A stretch of DNA of 64,000 nucleotides from contig CP136061.1 of assembly GCA_032622095.1 (NCBI GenBank), forward strand, positions 215,110,373 through 215,174,372, read 5' to 3'. The stretch comes from Siphonodentalium dalli (lineage: Eukaryota > Mollusca > Scaphopoda > Gadilida > Siphonodentaliidae). How positions within the stretch are numbered: the first letter of the stretch is position 1; every line of letters begins with the position of its first letter. A program made the position numbers and the translations under genes. This document shows, in pieces, positions 43,438 to 54,272 of this stretch. Below the pieces are notes generated by a model. That model had not been told where the DNA came from and searched no databases. It saw only the letters and a program-made list of their open reading frames with translations.

Positions 43438-44688
43438 AGCATTATGTCGATAACTCTTCGTTTACAACATGCATCGACGAGACATGATTTATATAATCTT
43501 GTCTGCGAGCCATCGATCTATATTTAGTATCTATTGGGATTCACTCGAATACAGGAAACTCATTCCATTTCTGGATACATGAAGGGTCTATAAATGGTTT
43601 GAATGTAAACTCCATGCAGGGTTTACCCCCCCCCCCCCCCTGGTGATTCGGTAAGACCACTGCTACCGGCGACATTCTATCCAGATTTGGTGGACTTCCG
43701 CGAATCGCGATATTAAGATATATCACACGAAACCTCTTTTATATCATTAAGAAAGTCATTATCTCTCAACAGTTATGAATAGGCACGTAGTTCCTGCGTG
43801 GCGCGTGCAAATTAGTAACATATCACATGACATCGCGCCAAAAAAAATGACCGCGCGTCTTTATGTTGATTCAGGCGGATTAATACTATTTCGAAAAGCC
43901 GCCCATGACACCAACACCAGACATTGCAAAATGATTGCTTTGTTCAATAAAGTAAATTGTTTGTAAAACTTCGTCGCACTGACGAAAATAGACACACAAA
44001 CAAAGAGGCAAATTGTGGGGGGGGGCAATATTTTCCGCCGTCAGCCCCTGAGCGCGCAATACTGTCGTATACGGTTGTGCTCAAAATGCAGAAAGCTCTA
44101 GTGTTTTCATGTGATACATACAAGATCTTCAACTCGTTATGTTGGGAAAAATATTTATGAAACTCGTTTGAAAAATTTGATTCACAACTCGTCTATATAC
44201 TATAAGCGAACAGAGCAACATCGTAAACAAAACTACCGCTCTAAATCTGCATTCTGTTATTAAGTTTTTAGTGGGGGAATTATTCTCAAAGCACACATAG
44301 GGAATTTGACTTTGAGGCGACCGTTTTCGCCAATATGGTTGGAAAACCCTGCGCTAAATATAGAAAACCACAGACTAGTAACCAGCCGGTGACAGACATC
44401 GGCGACAAACCTCGTCAAATTCCGCACCGTTTCAGCTAAGACGTCATAGGTCGAGGAGTCTAGAATGTGTGACAGAGTCAGAACGGAAGTATGACTGGTG
44501 TGCTCTGGTAGAGATTGGTCTGACTGCTCCATCTATTGAAGTCGACAGTACTCGATTTACATAATCTCTTGAGTTACAGGAAGTCGTCTGCACTATTAAA
44601 TTATCGAGCTTTATAATACTCGTCACTCTGCGCAGTTCATACCACCGTGTTTTACTATTATAATACAGGGTACTTAACTGAACTTAAA

Positions 44689-45101
44689 GATGCATAATCC
44701 GATTAAGCGCCCCTCAATTACTATTTATTTGGATTCGGGGGTAAACATATTTGATTCGAGCCAATTGAGGAACCCACCTATCAAAGCTCAAGAGTTATCG
44801 ATTTTTGAAATCTATTATTTTTCACCATCGAGACTTATTAGTGGCCCAGTAAAAAGTCGACGAGCCGATACTCTAAAATCAAGAGGCTTTGTGTTGATAA
44901 TAAGGCCACATTTCGTCGAACAACGTGTTGATCGATAACACGTTTCGGGCAATTTTATACTAGAGTGGACTGTGGTTAGCATTATTTTTGGGCAATTAAT
45001 CGATTCTGATAACTGAAGCGACATTTCTAAAAATGTTTTTGTTGTTGTTGTTATTGTTGGAATCTGATTATATGGGGACCATCGAATCTGATTGAGTACC
45101 T
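44689..45101. mobile_element. TTAA MITE family A, diverged
   Basis: Flanked by TTAA at 44685 and 45102. It begins AGATGCATAATCCG and ends CTGATTGAGTACCT. TTGATTCGAG and a (GTT)n run are preserved. Confidence 0.75.
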
Positions 45102-45105
45102 TTAA

Positions 45106-46095
45106 CTGGGTAGGCTTCTAATACTTTGCTGAAGTTAACATCAATGCGCGGAAACATGGAAATGTATTAATTCATCTCCACGGATCCATTTCACATGCAT
45201 TGTGTATTTAAATTGAGTTTATCAACACATTATATAGCTGAGCGACCATTCGGCGGATTTTCCCGGGCGCCATATATATGGAATGTTATATAGTCTCTCG
45301 ATGCTCGGCATGCGACACTTGGGGTTCTCAAATCTAGACCTACCCAATATAGACATATAAGAGGTGGTTACACAAAGACGTGTGTTGCCACAAGAAAAGA
45401 GTCAACATTTTGGCAGCCAATATTTTGTGGTTATGGGCTGGCGTTATTTCTTGTCATCGTCGTGTAGTGGCAAGCCATTGCTGATATTAATTATCACAGA
45501 AAAAGTATTATTTTGCTGTTACTATTATCTGGGGAAGTATGATCCGTATATATTGCGTACGGATATTGCGGTATGCCAGATATTATACATGACTATATAT
45601 AGTTTATAATTAACAACATCGACACGTTGTTTTATGTTTGTAAGAGCTTGTGACATTGTAATGCCAAGTGTGGTGTCACATTGACATATCATGTCATACA
45701 AACACAATTTTATGAAGAGAAATATGACCACAATGTTATATAAAATAGAAGCCAAATACCTCAAGTTGGAATTCGGGGAATCTATATACATGCAGTGTAT
45801 ACGTCATAATTTGCTCGAAATAGCGACATGATGTCTCACATCGAGTGATTATTCATTCGGTTTCATCACGTGCATATAATATCTCCAAAAAATAAAGATA
45901 GCGAACAAGCTATATGTATAAAAAGTTATTAGCTCAGTCACTATGAATCCCGCCCCATGCCATAAAATATATGATTCTTGGAAGATATAAATGTTCGAGC
46001 GACTTCGGTCACCATTTTTGGAGGTTGTGAAATTTGAACTCCTAAATCTCCTTATAAACAAATTATGTTCGATATACGGGTTTTGCAGTAACCGT
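45106..46095. other. No gene or repeat recognised
   Basis: AT-rich single-copy-looking sequence. Open frames are short, with no splice-flanked coding stretch that I can support. Confidence 0.4.
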
Positions 46096-46099
46096 TTAA

Positions 46100-46497
46100 A
46101 GGTACTCAAATAACTCAATCCGATATTTGATTAGAGTCGAGGAACCCACCCATCAAAGCTCAGAGTGATCAGATATCGATTTTTGAAGTTTGTTATTTCA
46201 ACTATTTATGGCCCAGAAACACGCCGTCAAAAGGATGGTCTCCGTCCAAATTGCGGATGAAGATGGATAACTCTAAAAAACAAGTGGCCAAATTTCGTGA
46301 AGACTCAAGTGATAATACGGCAATATTTCGTTGTACAAAATGTTGATAATTTGATACCATATAGAGTTGACAGTGGTTAGCATTATTTGTTCCAATTAAT
46401 CACTTCTGATAACTAAAGCGTATTTTGAAGAAATGTTGTTGTTGTTGTTGTTGTTGTTGTTGATGATATGGGGACCCTCTGATCGGATTGAGTACCT
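46100..46497. mobile_element. TTAA MITE family A
   Basis: Flanked by TTAA at 46096 and 46498. It begins AGGTACTCAAATAACTCAAT and ends CGGATTGAGTACCT, and contains a (GTT)n run of about 24 bp at 46437-46460. Confidence 0.8.
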
Positions 46498-46637
46498 TTA
46501 AATAAATCACGTTTGCCTCGTTCATAGAGCATTTGAGTGTATCTTGCATTAATGCACGGATCAAATTCATTTATTTGTTGCATATATATTCTGTTGAATA
46601 TAAAAGGAGATGGTCCCATAAGTGGTCGGATTATAGG

Positions 46638-46658
46638 GTGTACAGTACCCCTTTAAGG
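46638..46658. repeat. Solo end of TTAA MITE family B
   Basis: GTACAGTACCCC TTTAA matches the right end of 11952-12543 with its TTAA. No matching left end is nearby. Confidence 0.45.
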
Positions 46659-46867
46659 CAATAAACATTCATAATCAGACACATGAGCCCAATAATCAGA
46701 ATTAAGGATTCAGTGGTCATGCAGATGTCGACTTTCAAAATGTGAGGTTTAAACACGTTTTGAACATTCGTCAGTCAAGTAAAAATTCCAAATATCGTCT
46801 CGTATAAAGAGCGTTAATTATTTCGTCGCCCAAAAGAGGCAGATAATACAGAAGAGCGTTCACAATT

Positions 46868-47389
46868 ATCACCCTGGTCAAGTGGTCCTGCTAATATGCT
46901 ATGATGTTGATGGTCCTGTTGAATTGCTATGATGCGGGTAGCCGGTAGGGCTAACTGTTGCCGTTACGAAAACGTAGCGTTATTTTCTCTAAAGTTGACA
47001 TTTTCACGGTGTTTGGATAATCCGAGCGATTTGAAAAAAAAACCGATGTTTGCATGAAACATCAAGAACATATATATACTTTTAAAAGATATAATAATGC
47101 CCGCGCTGGTGTTTATAAAACGACGCGAAAAACCATCTTGATTACAGTCGATTTTCAACAACTAATACAACCAGTATTCAAAATATTTCGCAATAAATAT
47201 ATGTTTTTGAATGTTTGTTACGCATAATGGCTTTTCCTGGATATGTTCAGATTATCGGAACAGCGCGAGAAAGACAAATAAAAAAAAATTGTTAACAGCA
47301 TCGGTTTGCCCGAACAACATCATATCAATTCAGCTGGACCCAACCGCATCATATCACATTAGCAGGACCACTTGACCAGGGGTGATTAT
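46868..47389. mobile_element. ~0.5 kb TIR element (CCTGGTCAAGTGGTCC ends)
   Basis: CCTGGTCAAGTGGTCCTGCT near the left end recurs as its complement AGCAGGACCACTTGACCAGG near the right end, with TTATCACC/GGTGATTA outside it. The terminal arms are about 40 bp. The interior is AT-rich and non-coding. The target duplication is not clear. Confidence 0.65.
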
Positions 47390-48783
47390 GATGAGCTTTT
47401 GACCTACTGATGATTTCGACCATTTTCGCGATGTCTGCAAAGTACAAAGTATATTTTAATTTATTATATATTGCATTTTATTTTTCCTGGTGTTCAAGAT
47501 AACATTTTGAAGGCAACACAATTTAATCTAATCACGAAACCATTGTATTAGAAACACCAGGGGCAGGTTGGTGATATCGACGCCATATCAATGGTGTACT
47601 ATTCCTTTATCGATATTCAGGGACGTTGCTATAATATATCAGTTGGGGTGTCCATCTTGAAATTTCCAACTGCACTCCAAACTGGAATATCCAAAAGAAC
47701 CCATTTGTAACCCCCCCCCCCCCTAACTGGATTGAAAGCTTTCAAACTGTTGGTAATTTTACTACGTTTTTGTCCAATTTTTGTCCGAAGGTATGGAGTA
47801 TTCTACTTTTGGTCTAAAAACCAAAACATTTAGATAAAAAACTGTATATATATATAGTTTCAACCTATGTTTTGCCTGCAATTTCCAACTTATGTTGTGT
47901 CAGATATAATTGTTTTTGTTTGGGGCGGTGTGACCCCATATCCCCCTATCGCCACGCCGCTGTCGTTATTCTATATACATGTACGGGATGCAGCTGCATC
48001 AATGACACAGAAGTTATCGCGTACATTAAATGTTTATTGGTATGATGGCAGCGCATGGGCGAGGTGATAAAGGAAATATTCACTCGATATAGTTCCGCTA
48101 ATATATGAAAGATTTGTATTCACGATATGCACTAACGTTTTTTCGGCGTTCTATCTGCTGCAATTCAATTAACGCTCCCCTCGCCAGATACACGCTCAGT
48201 TATATCATTGTCTTTATCGTTCCACGACAAATATTTGAACAGAAAAAAAAATACGTGGGCCTGTATTGATTATTGAGCTATAGTTGACTCATTAAGGGGA
48301 CTGACTGTACGCTAAATCCGGCCATTTAAAGGACAATCTCCTTTTAGACTCAACAGAATATATGCAACAAATGAATAAAATTGAGCCACTAATAATAATC
48401 CACTAATAACAATCCATTAATTTAAAGATGTACCTATGTTTGATTTTTTTTATTATAAATTGTTTGCACCATTGTGCCATAACAAATATTGCTGAACAAG
48501 CTTTCTCTGAGACAAATTTATAATCAGTTTTAAACATTGTCTATCTCTTTGTAAACATGTGTTATATAGTTATTACCGGGGTATAAAATATTAGATATGA
48601 ATCGAAGACCCCTGTCCGAAAATGCTTCTATCGATTAATATTGATTATATTTCTAATAGATACTGGTCTAAAACGTGTGGTTGCTTAGCTAACGAACAAA
48701 AGCGGTTACTATTAACAGAGACCATAATTTATATTGTGTAATTTCGTCACAAATAGACGTTAATCAGACTCATTATCGCTTAT

Positions 48784-49386
48784 AAGAGGGGGGACGGGGG
48801 GGGGGGTCCAATCCCAGATTCCCAGGAAATAAATCAGCAAATCCCAGTTCCCAGGAAAAAAATATGCCATTTCCCAGTTCCCAGGAATTAAAAGCAAATC
48901 CCAGTTCCCAGTAAAAAAAAAAAAAGCCAGTTCCCCAGCTGAGTTCCCAGGAATTAAAATATTATATAGAGTATCGACAAAACATACAATATTCACAAGT
49001 AATGTAGATCAATGTACATATATTGTATTTTTATGCTATCTTATGATCTACTGGCTACTGTCTGGTCAATTAAATCATTTTACATGACATAAAATGCGAA
49101 GACCAAAACACATGAAACGAAACAAAACATGCCTGACTCATCTTTCATCGCTGGAATACCGGTCGGGTGTGTGCATTTTTGGGGAAATCAGTTCATAATT
49201 AGGTGAATAAAAATGGAAATCCCGATTAATTGGGGATAATTTCCCGGGTCCCAGAAAATAATTTCAACCTTTCCCGGGTCCCGGTGGAATTCTGTTCCCG
49301 ATTCCCGGAAAATTAAATCTGACGATCCCAATTCCCGAAAAATAAAAAGGGTCGATCCCGGTGTCCCGAAAATACCCGTTCCCCCT
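48784..49386. mobile_element. ~600 bp element of CCCAGTTCCCAGG repeats
   Basis: It opens AGAGGGGGGACGGGG and closes ACCCGTTCCCCC. The flanks share TTATA, a likely 5 bp target duplication (continuous in the empty copy at 61728). The left part has several CCCAGTTCCCAGGAA units and the right part CCCGGGTCCCGG/TTCCCGA units. Non-coding. The family is unknown to me. Confidence 0.6.
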
Positions 49387-49529
49387 TATAACTATGTAAC
49401 AACACAATACAAACAATCAATCTGGGACATTTGACGTTCGAATCATAGCTATGGGAACACCCTAATGATCTCTATCGCTATATGGTATCGCCTGAATAGT
49501 CTGTTCTAAAAATAGAACAATAAAGTGTT

Positions 49530-51712
49530 CCATTTTATCATCTCCGGTGGAGCTATAGTCATCACTCCTCGTCCGTCGTCCGTCCAGCCGTCCATCCGTC
49601 CATCCATCCGTCAACAATTCTTTGAACATCTTCTCCTCTGTTTCCATTGTACGGAATGGGTTCATATTTGGTGTGGATGTTCCCTAGGTGACTCCCATTC
49701 AGATTTGTTCAAATGAGGTCACTGGGTCAAATAGTTGCGAAGTCAGGGCCATAACTCTTTCCCTCCATAGTATTTCTTAAAACAACTTCTTGTATAGAAC
49801 CATTGGTCCGATTTAGCTTATATTTGGTATGAGGGGTTCTTGAATGACTAGGGTTCAGATTTGTTCAAATGAGGTCACCAGGTTGATTAGTTGAGAAACC
49901 AGGGCCATAACTTTATTCCTCATAGTAATTCTTAGAATGACATATTCTAAAAAAAGATTGGGCCGATTTAGCTTATATTTGGTACGGAGGGACCTAATGG
50001 GTGAATGGAGTTTTTTCAAATTGGGTCACTGGGTTAAATAGGGGCAGTGCCAGGGACATAACTCTAAATACAAAACAAATTGTATACAATTTTTTTTTTT
50101 TTATCTTTGATCTTTGATTTTTTTTTTAGACACATCACAGCTACCCACCCCACCCACCTCCTGTCCCTGCCACACCATGCTGTACCATACCATATTATCT
50201 CTGCATACTTCACCGCATTAAAATCCTTGTTTTGATCACAGCTGTAGGAGTAACACAATACAGTGGTATTGCTCTACAAAATGTTTGTGCCATCATTAAT
50301 TATCTCCATGTCAACAGGTCTCCCAGACATTCTGGTAGCTGATAGTGGCTTTATGAATGGAATTTTATCCCATGTTTATCTCAGATTCAAATTACCTGTT
50401 TGACAGATAAAGTTTATTTTTACTATTAATATTAACCATTTCATGACCAGAGTTGTGCTGGTGAGAGCAATGAAGACCCTGTGCTTGTGCATTATCTTAT
50501 ATATGCTCCCATGGGAAGCCTCCCATATAAAAGAGAATGCACTGGCTTTCAAGGTCATGGAAATTTTGTTTGTCAGGCATTCAAATAAATCATGTATGTC
50601 ATTTTCTTGCAGAGATGTCCCTACTGTGTTGGGGGGGGGGGGGGTGATTTACAGATTTGTTCAATGAAATGTAATTTTTGAGCTTACATCTTCTCAAGAC
50701 TGAATGGGTTCATATTTGGTGTGGATGTTCCCCAGGTGACTTACATTCAGGTTTGTTCAAATGAGGTCACTCTGTCAAATGGTTATGAAGGCAGGGCCAT
50801 AACTCTTGCCCTCCATAGTAATTCTTAAAAACTACTTATTCTGCTGTACCATCAGGTTGAATGGGTTCATATTTGGTATGAAGGGTCCTTGGGTGACTCG
50901 GAGTTCAGATTTTTTTCAAATGGGGTCATTTGTTTTAAATGGGGTCACCTGGTCAACTAGGGGCCAAGCAAAGGACAGTTTTCCTCTTAATATGATTCCT
51001 TCACACGGACCATCAGGTCTATTTTACTGATATTTAGTATGAAGGGTTCTTTGGTGTCTGGGATTCAAATTTATTCAGATGGGGTCACCAGATTAAATAG
51101 AGTTGGACCAGGGACATAACTGTATGTCTCTATAGTAATACTTAAAATGTCTTCTCAAGAGAGGTTGGACTATTTAGCTTACATATAGTATGGAGGATCC
51201 TTTAGTGACTGAGATTCAGATTTGTTAACATGAGGTCAACCTGTTAAGAAATGACGGGGCTATGGGGACTTCACTTAAAACATCTACCTTGGAACTACCT
51301 GACTGATTAATCTGACATATATATATGGTGTTTTCGGGTCCATGGATAATTGGGCTTCAAACATGTCTAAATAGTTTATAAAAAGGTGCTTGTGAGATTG
51401 GAAATTTCGAACAATTGAGAAAGTTTGAGACGTCAGTTGTGAAATTCCAACCTAAGACTTGGGAGTCTGGAGCCCGGTCAGGAGGGGATATGTTGAGCTG
51501 GAAGGGGGGGGGGGTGATCTGTAGTGTTCCATTGGTAATTTAAAGGTAGATATTCACCGATCGACACGAAGCCTCTCTAGCCACATATCCTGTTTATATC
51601 ATATACTTTTAAAGTGATTATGAAAAGTTCTGACTGTTATGGTCTCAAGAGTCCCAGTCTTATCAGTCTTTGCAGTCTGGTGAGCGACCCCACAGTCTTT
51701 GACTGTCTTGTA
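49530..51712. mobile_element. CCGTCC-head element with ~158 bp tandem units
   Basis: The head has CTCCGGTGGAGCTATAG and CGTCCGTCCAGCCGTCC. Units aligned on TTCATATTTGGT or TTATATTTGGT occur at about 49661, 49819, 49975, 50709, 50867, 51026 and 51183, each with GTTCAAATGAGGTCAC and AGGGCCATAACT. Another repeat with a hairpin and a G run interrupts it at about 50080-50690. Non-coding. Confidence 0.6.
50440..50650. repeat. Degraded CCCTTT-type hairpin element with G run
   Basis: TTAACCATTTCATGACCAGA at 50433 and the hairpin CATTATCTTATATATGCTCC with its complement (50488-50546) match the 3100-3690 family. A G run of about 12 follows at 50631-50642. Confidence 0.45.
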
Positions 51713-52026
51713 TAATAAAATATTCGGAATAAAATCAAGATTAATTGATAGAAGCGTTTCCGGACATGAGTCATCATTTTCATATCAATTATTTTATACC
51801 AATGAAACGATTTCGAAATTGTTATATGAAGAGATAATCCATCTTTAATATCTCCATTCCAGAAGTTCTTGGGGGCAAGACAGATGCCGCCACAGGTACC
51901 TCATCGACGACACCTTCAACACCAGCTTCTTACACAAGTACGTGTTAAAGCAAATTATATTATATACTCCTCAAAACGACTCGCAATATCCATGTATCAA
52001 ATTGAATACACCTTATTCGTATTTAA

Positions 52027-52625
52027 AGGCCCACTTAATTTTTCGATTGCCCAGATCACATTTCACACAACATATTCCATATTATATACCCAAGCCTTGA
52101 AATAGGGTGTCTGTCATTTGCAGAATGAGGGCCACAGAGGGTGAATTTAGTGATGCTAGCCGGCTATGCGGGTAGCATCACTAAATTCACCCTCTGAGGA
52201 CCTCATACTGCAAATGACAGACACCCTATTTCAAGGCTTGTATATACCATTTGGAAGAGGAACCACAAATATATATATTCCACCAGAATACGGAACAGCT
52301 GTGGCCTTGGAGTGTCCATCAAGTGATAGAGATTCTCAGATTCATTCTAAGACTTCCCCCGTTGTCAACCCAGAACGCATCAGAATTCAAACTAAGAGAT
52401 AGAGCTATTCCCCTTCCATTGAGAATAATAGACTGTATATTACAGTTCGTGTCAAAATTAAGCACAGGACACACCTCGGTACCTCGACAAAAACAACATG
52501 TTCCCAGTTTAATCGACCGGATCAGTTGACAATACAATGTTTTGGAGCTTCCTCTTTCAAATTATATATCATATGCAATATGTTGTACATAATGTGATCT
52601 GGTGATTCGAAAATTAAGTGAGCCT
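52027..52625. mobile_element. TTAA MITE family H (AGGCCCACTTAA ends)
   Basis: The left end AGGCCCACTTAATTTTTCGA and the right end, the complement of AGGCTCACTTAATTTTCGAA, extend through GATCACATT to about 35 bp. TTAA flanks both sides (52023 and 52626). It contains a nested palindrome at 52092-52239. Solo ends of this family may be present at 510-530 and 63340-63365. Confidence 0.8.
52092..52239. mobile_element. 148 bp palindrome, GAATGAGG family minimal form
   Basis: AAGCCTTGAAATAGGGTGTC pairs with its complement at the right end, and the inner GGGTGAATTTAGTGATGCTA also pairs, leaving a loop of only a few bases. It is one long near-perfect hairpin related to 4060-4500. Confidence 0.75.
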
Positions 52626-52702
52626 TTAAAGCAAATTATATTCTCCCCATAACGACTTGCAATCTCCATGTATGAAATTGAATACACCTTATTCGTATTT
52701 AA

Positions 52703-53070
52703 AGTGATGTTAAACACTCCGGTATGGTGATCAAATAGAAATGGAGAATAATATTGTTCAGAGTAGTTATTTTTACAAATATTATATCTAAATTGACAAC
52801 ACACACCGTCATTCTTATATATTAATTAAATGCAGTGACTCTCGATGGCGAAATCGTTTTCGTCAGTTTATCGCCGATAGATGCGTCCCGAATCGAGTAG
52901 TAAATATTTACAATTGAGCGTAGTTCAGACGATGTTTTCTATGGAGTGGTACGGTCGATTTTCTTGAGACTTTCGGTGATGTTAGTAGAATGCTACATTC
53001 CTCCAGTTGGCATAGCACCTGGATACTAATTTACCAGTTTCACGCACCCGAACAAGTACATAATATGTCT
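52703..53070 (+). mobile_element. TTAA MITE family E, copy 4
   Basis: It starts AGTGATGTTAAACACTCCGG and ends ATAATATGTCT, flanked by TTAA at 52699 and 53071. It is uninterrupted (368 bp) and a good family reference. Confidence 0.8.
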
Positions 53071-53169
53071 TTAAATTCGAGCAGTACTATTTATTGCTCA
53101 GTTTTTAATTCTCGCACCATGTTGTGGCAATTCAAAACTGTCAAGATATATTCGCATAAGTATTGTATC

Positions 53170-53703
53170 TATGGGGCGCCGTTCTTCTATTTATTACATA
53201 TTTAGTGATATCAATAATTCATTATATAATATCACTAAATGAATATATGATATCACAAAATCGAATAAATGATATCATTAAATATTTTTATGAAATATTT
53301 ACCTATTTTATGATATCACACATTCGAATATATTATATAACAAAATAGTAGGCATTTAGTGATATCAATAATTCGATTTTGTGATATTATAAATTCATTT
53401 TATGATATCAATAAATATTTTATGGTATTACTAAATACATTTAGTGATATCATTAAATAGTATTTTCAGCCGAATTATTGATATCAAAAAATGAATATAC
53501 GATATCACAAATTCGAGTAAGTGATATCTTAAAATTAATATATGATATCATAAAATCGAATATGTGATATCACGAAATGCTTACTAGTTTATGATGTAAA
53601 AAATCTATTTTGTGATATCCTGTATTCATTTAGTGATATCACAAAATTAATTATTGATATCACTAAATATGTAATAAATAGAAGATATATGGTGCCCCAT
53701 ATG
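53170..53703. mobile_element. TIR element with internal GATATC array
   Basis: The left TGGGGCGCC-TTCTTCTATTTA end and TTTAGTGATATCAATAATTC recur as their complements at the right end (about 45 bp arms). The interior is about 20 irregular units built on GATATCA-AAAT-GAATA, many with an intact GATATC. The ORF at 53163-53348 is a by-product. Confidence 0.65.
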
Positions 53704-53842
53704 TCTGATAACATCATGACGAAACTTTATGGTCAAGCAGAACATAACTGCAGAACATAACTCATTTTTGTGTGGAAAGGGGTGTTTATAAGCTCCAAAT
53801 AATCAAGCTGATAATTAAATAGTTATGAGGTTGCCATATTAA

Positions 53843-54272
53843 AGGTACCCAATCCGATTAAACACCCCTAAATTACTATTTCTTTGGCTTCGGGGGTAAA
53901 AAATATTTGATTCGAGTCGAAGAACCCACACTTCAAAGCTCAGAGTGATCAGATATCGATTTTTGAAATGTGTTAATTTTTGGAGATGTGGGTCACTTCC
54001 ACGTCTCATACGGACAAATTACGGACAAGTTGCGGATGTAAAATGATTAACTCTAAAATCAAGTGGTTATTATTGTTAATAATAATCACTTGATTTTAGA
54101 GTTATCCATCTTACATCCACAATTTGTCCGTTTGAGACGTGGAAGTCATTCAAAAATCGATATCTGATCACTCTGAGCTTTGAAGGATGGGTTCCCCGAC
54201 TAGAATAAAATATTTTTACCCCCAAAGCCAAAGAAATAGTAATTTAGGAGCGTCTAATCGGATTGAGTACCC
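53843..54272. mobile_element. TTAA MITE family A, fully palindromic form
   Basis: It begins AGGTACCCAATCCG and ends CGGATTGAGTACCC, flanked by TTAA at 53839 and 54273. Like 1317-1772 its halves are reverse complements meeting at TTATTGTTAATAATAA, with a small deletion in the right arm. Confidence 0.85.

Larger units (their letters stand above)
48537..51840 (+). mobile_element. MITE family G, copy split into three pieces
   Basis: Pieces 48537-48783, 49387-49525 and 51715-51840 match in order and orientation to the near-continuous copy 61486-61997. Its ends (TATCTCTTTGTAAAC and AGAGATAATCC) are inverted. Two later insertions (48784-49386 and about 49530-51712) separate the pieces. Confidence 0.75.
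51945..52702 (+). repeat. ~75 bp segment in direct repeat, each copy bounded by TTAA
   Basis: AGCAAATTATAT to ACACCTTATTCGTATTTAA occurs at 51949-52026 and again at 52630-52702. A different TTAA MITE follows each copy (family H after the first, family E after the second). Confidence 0.75.
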
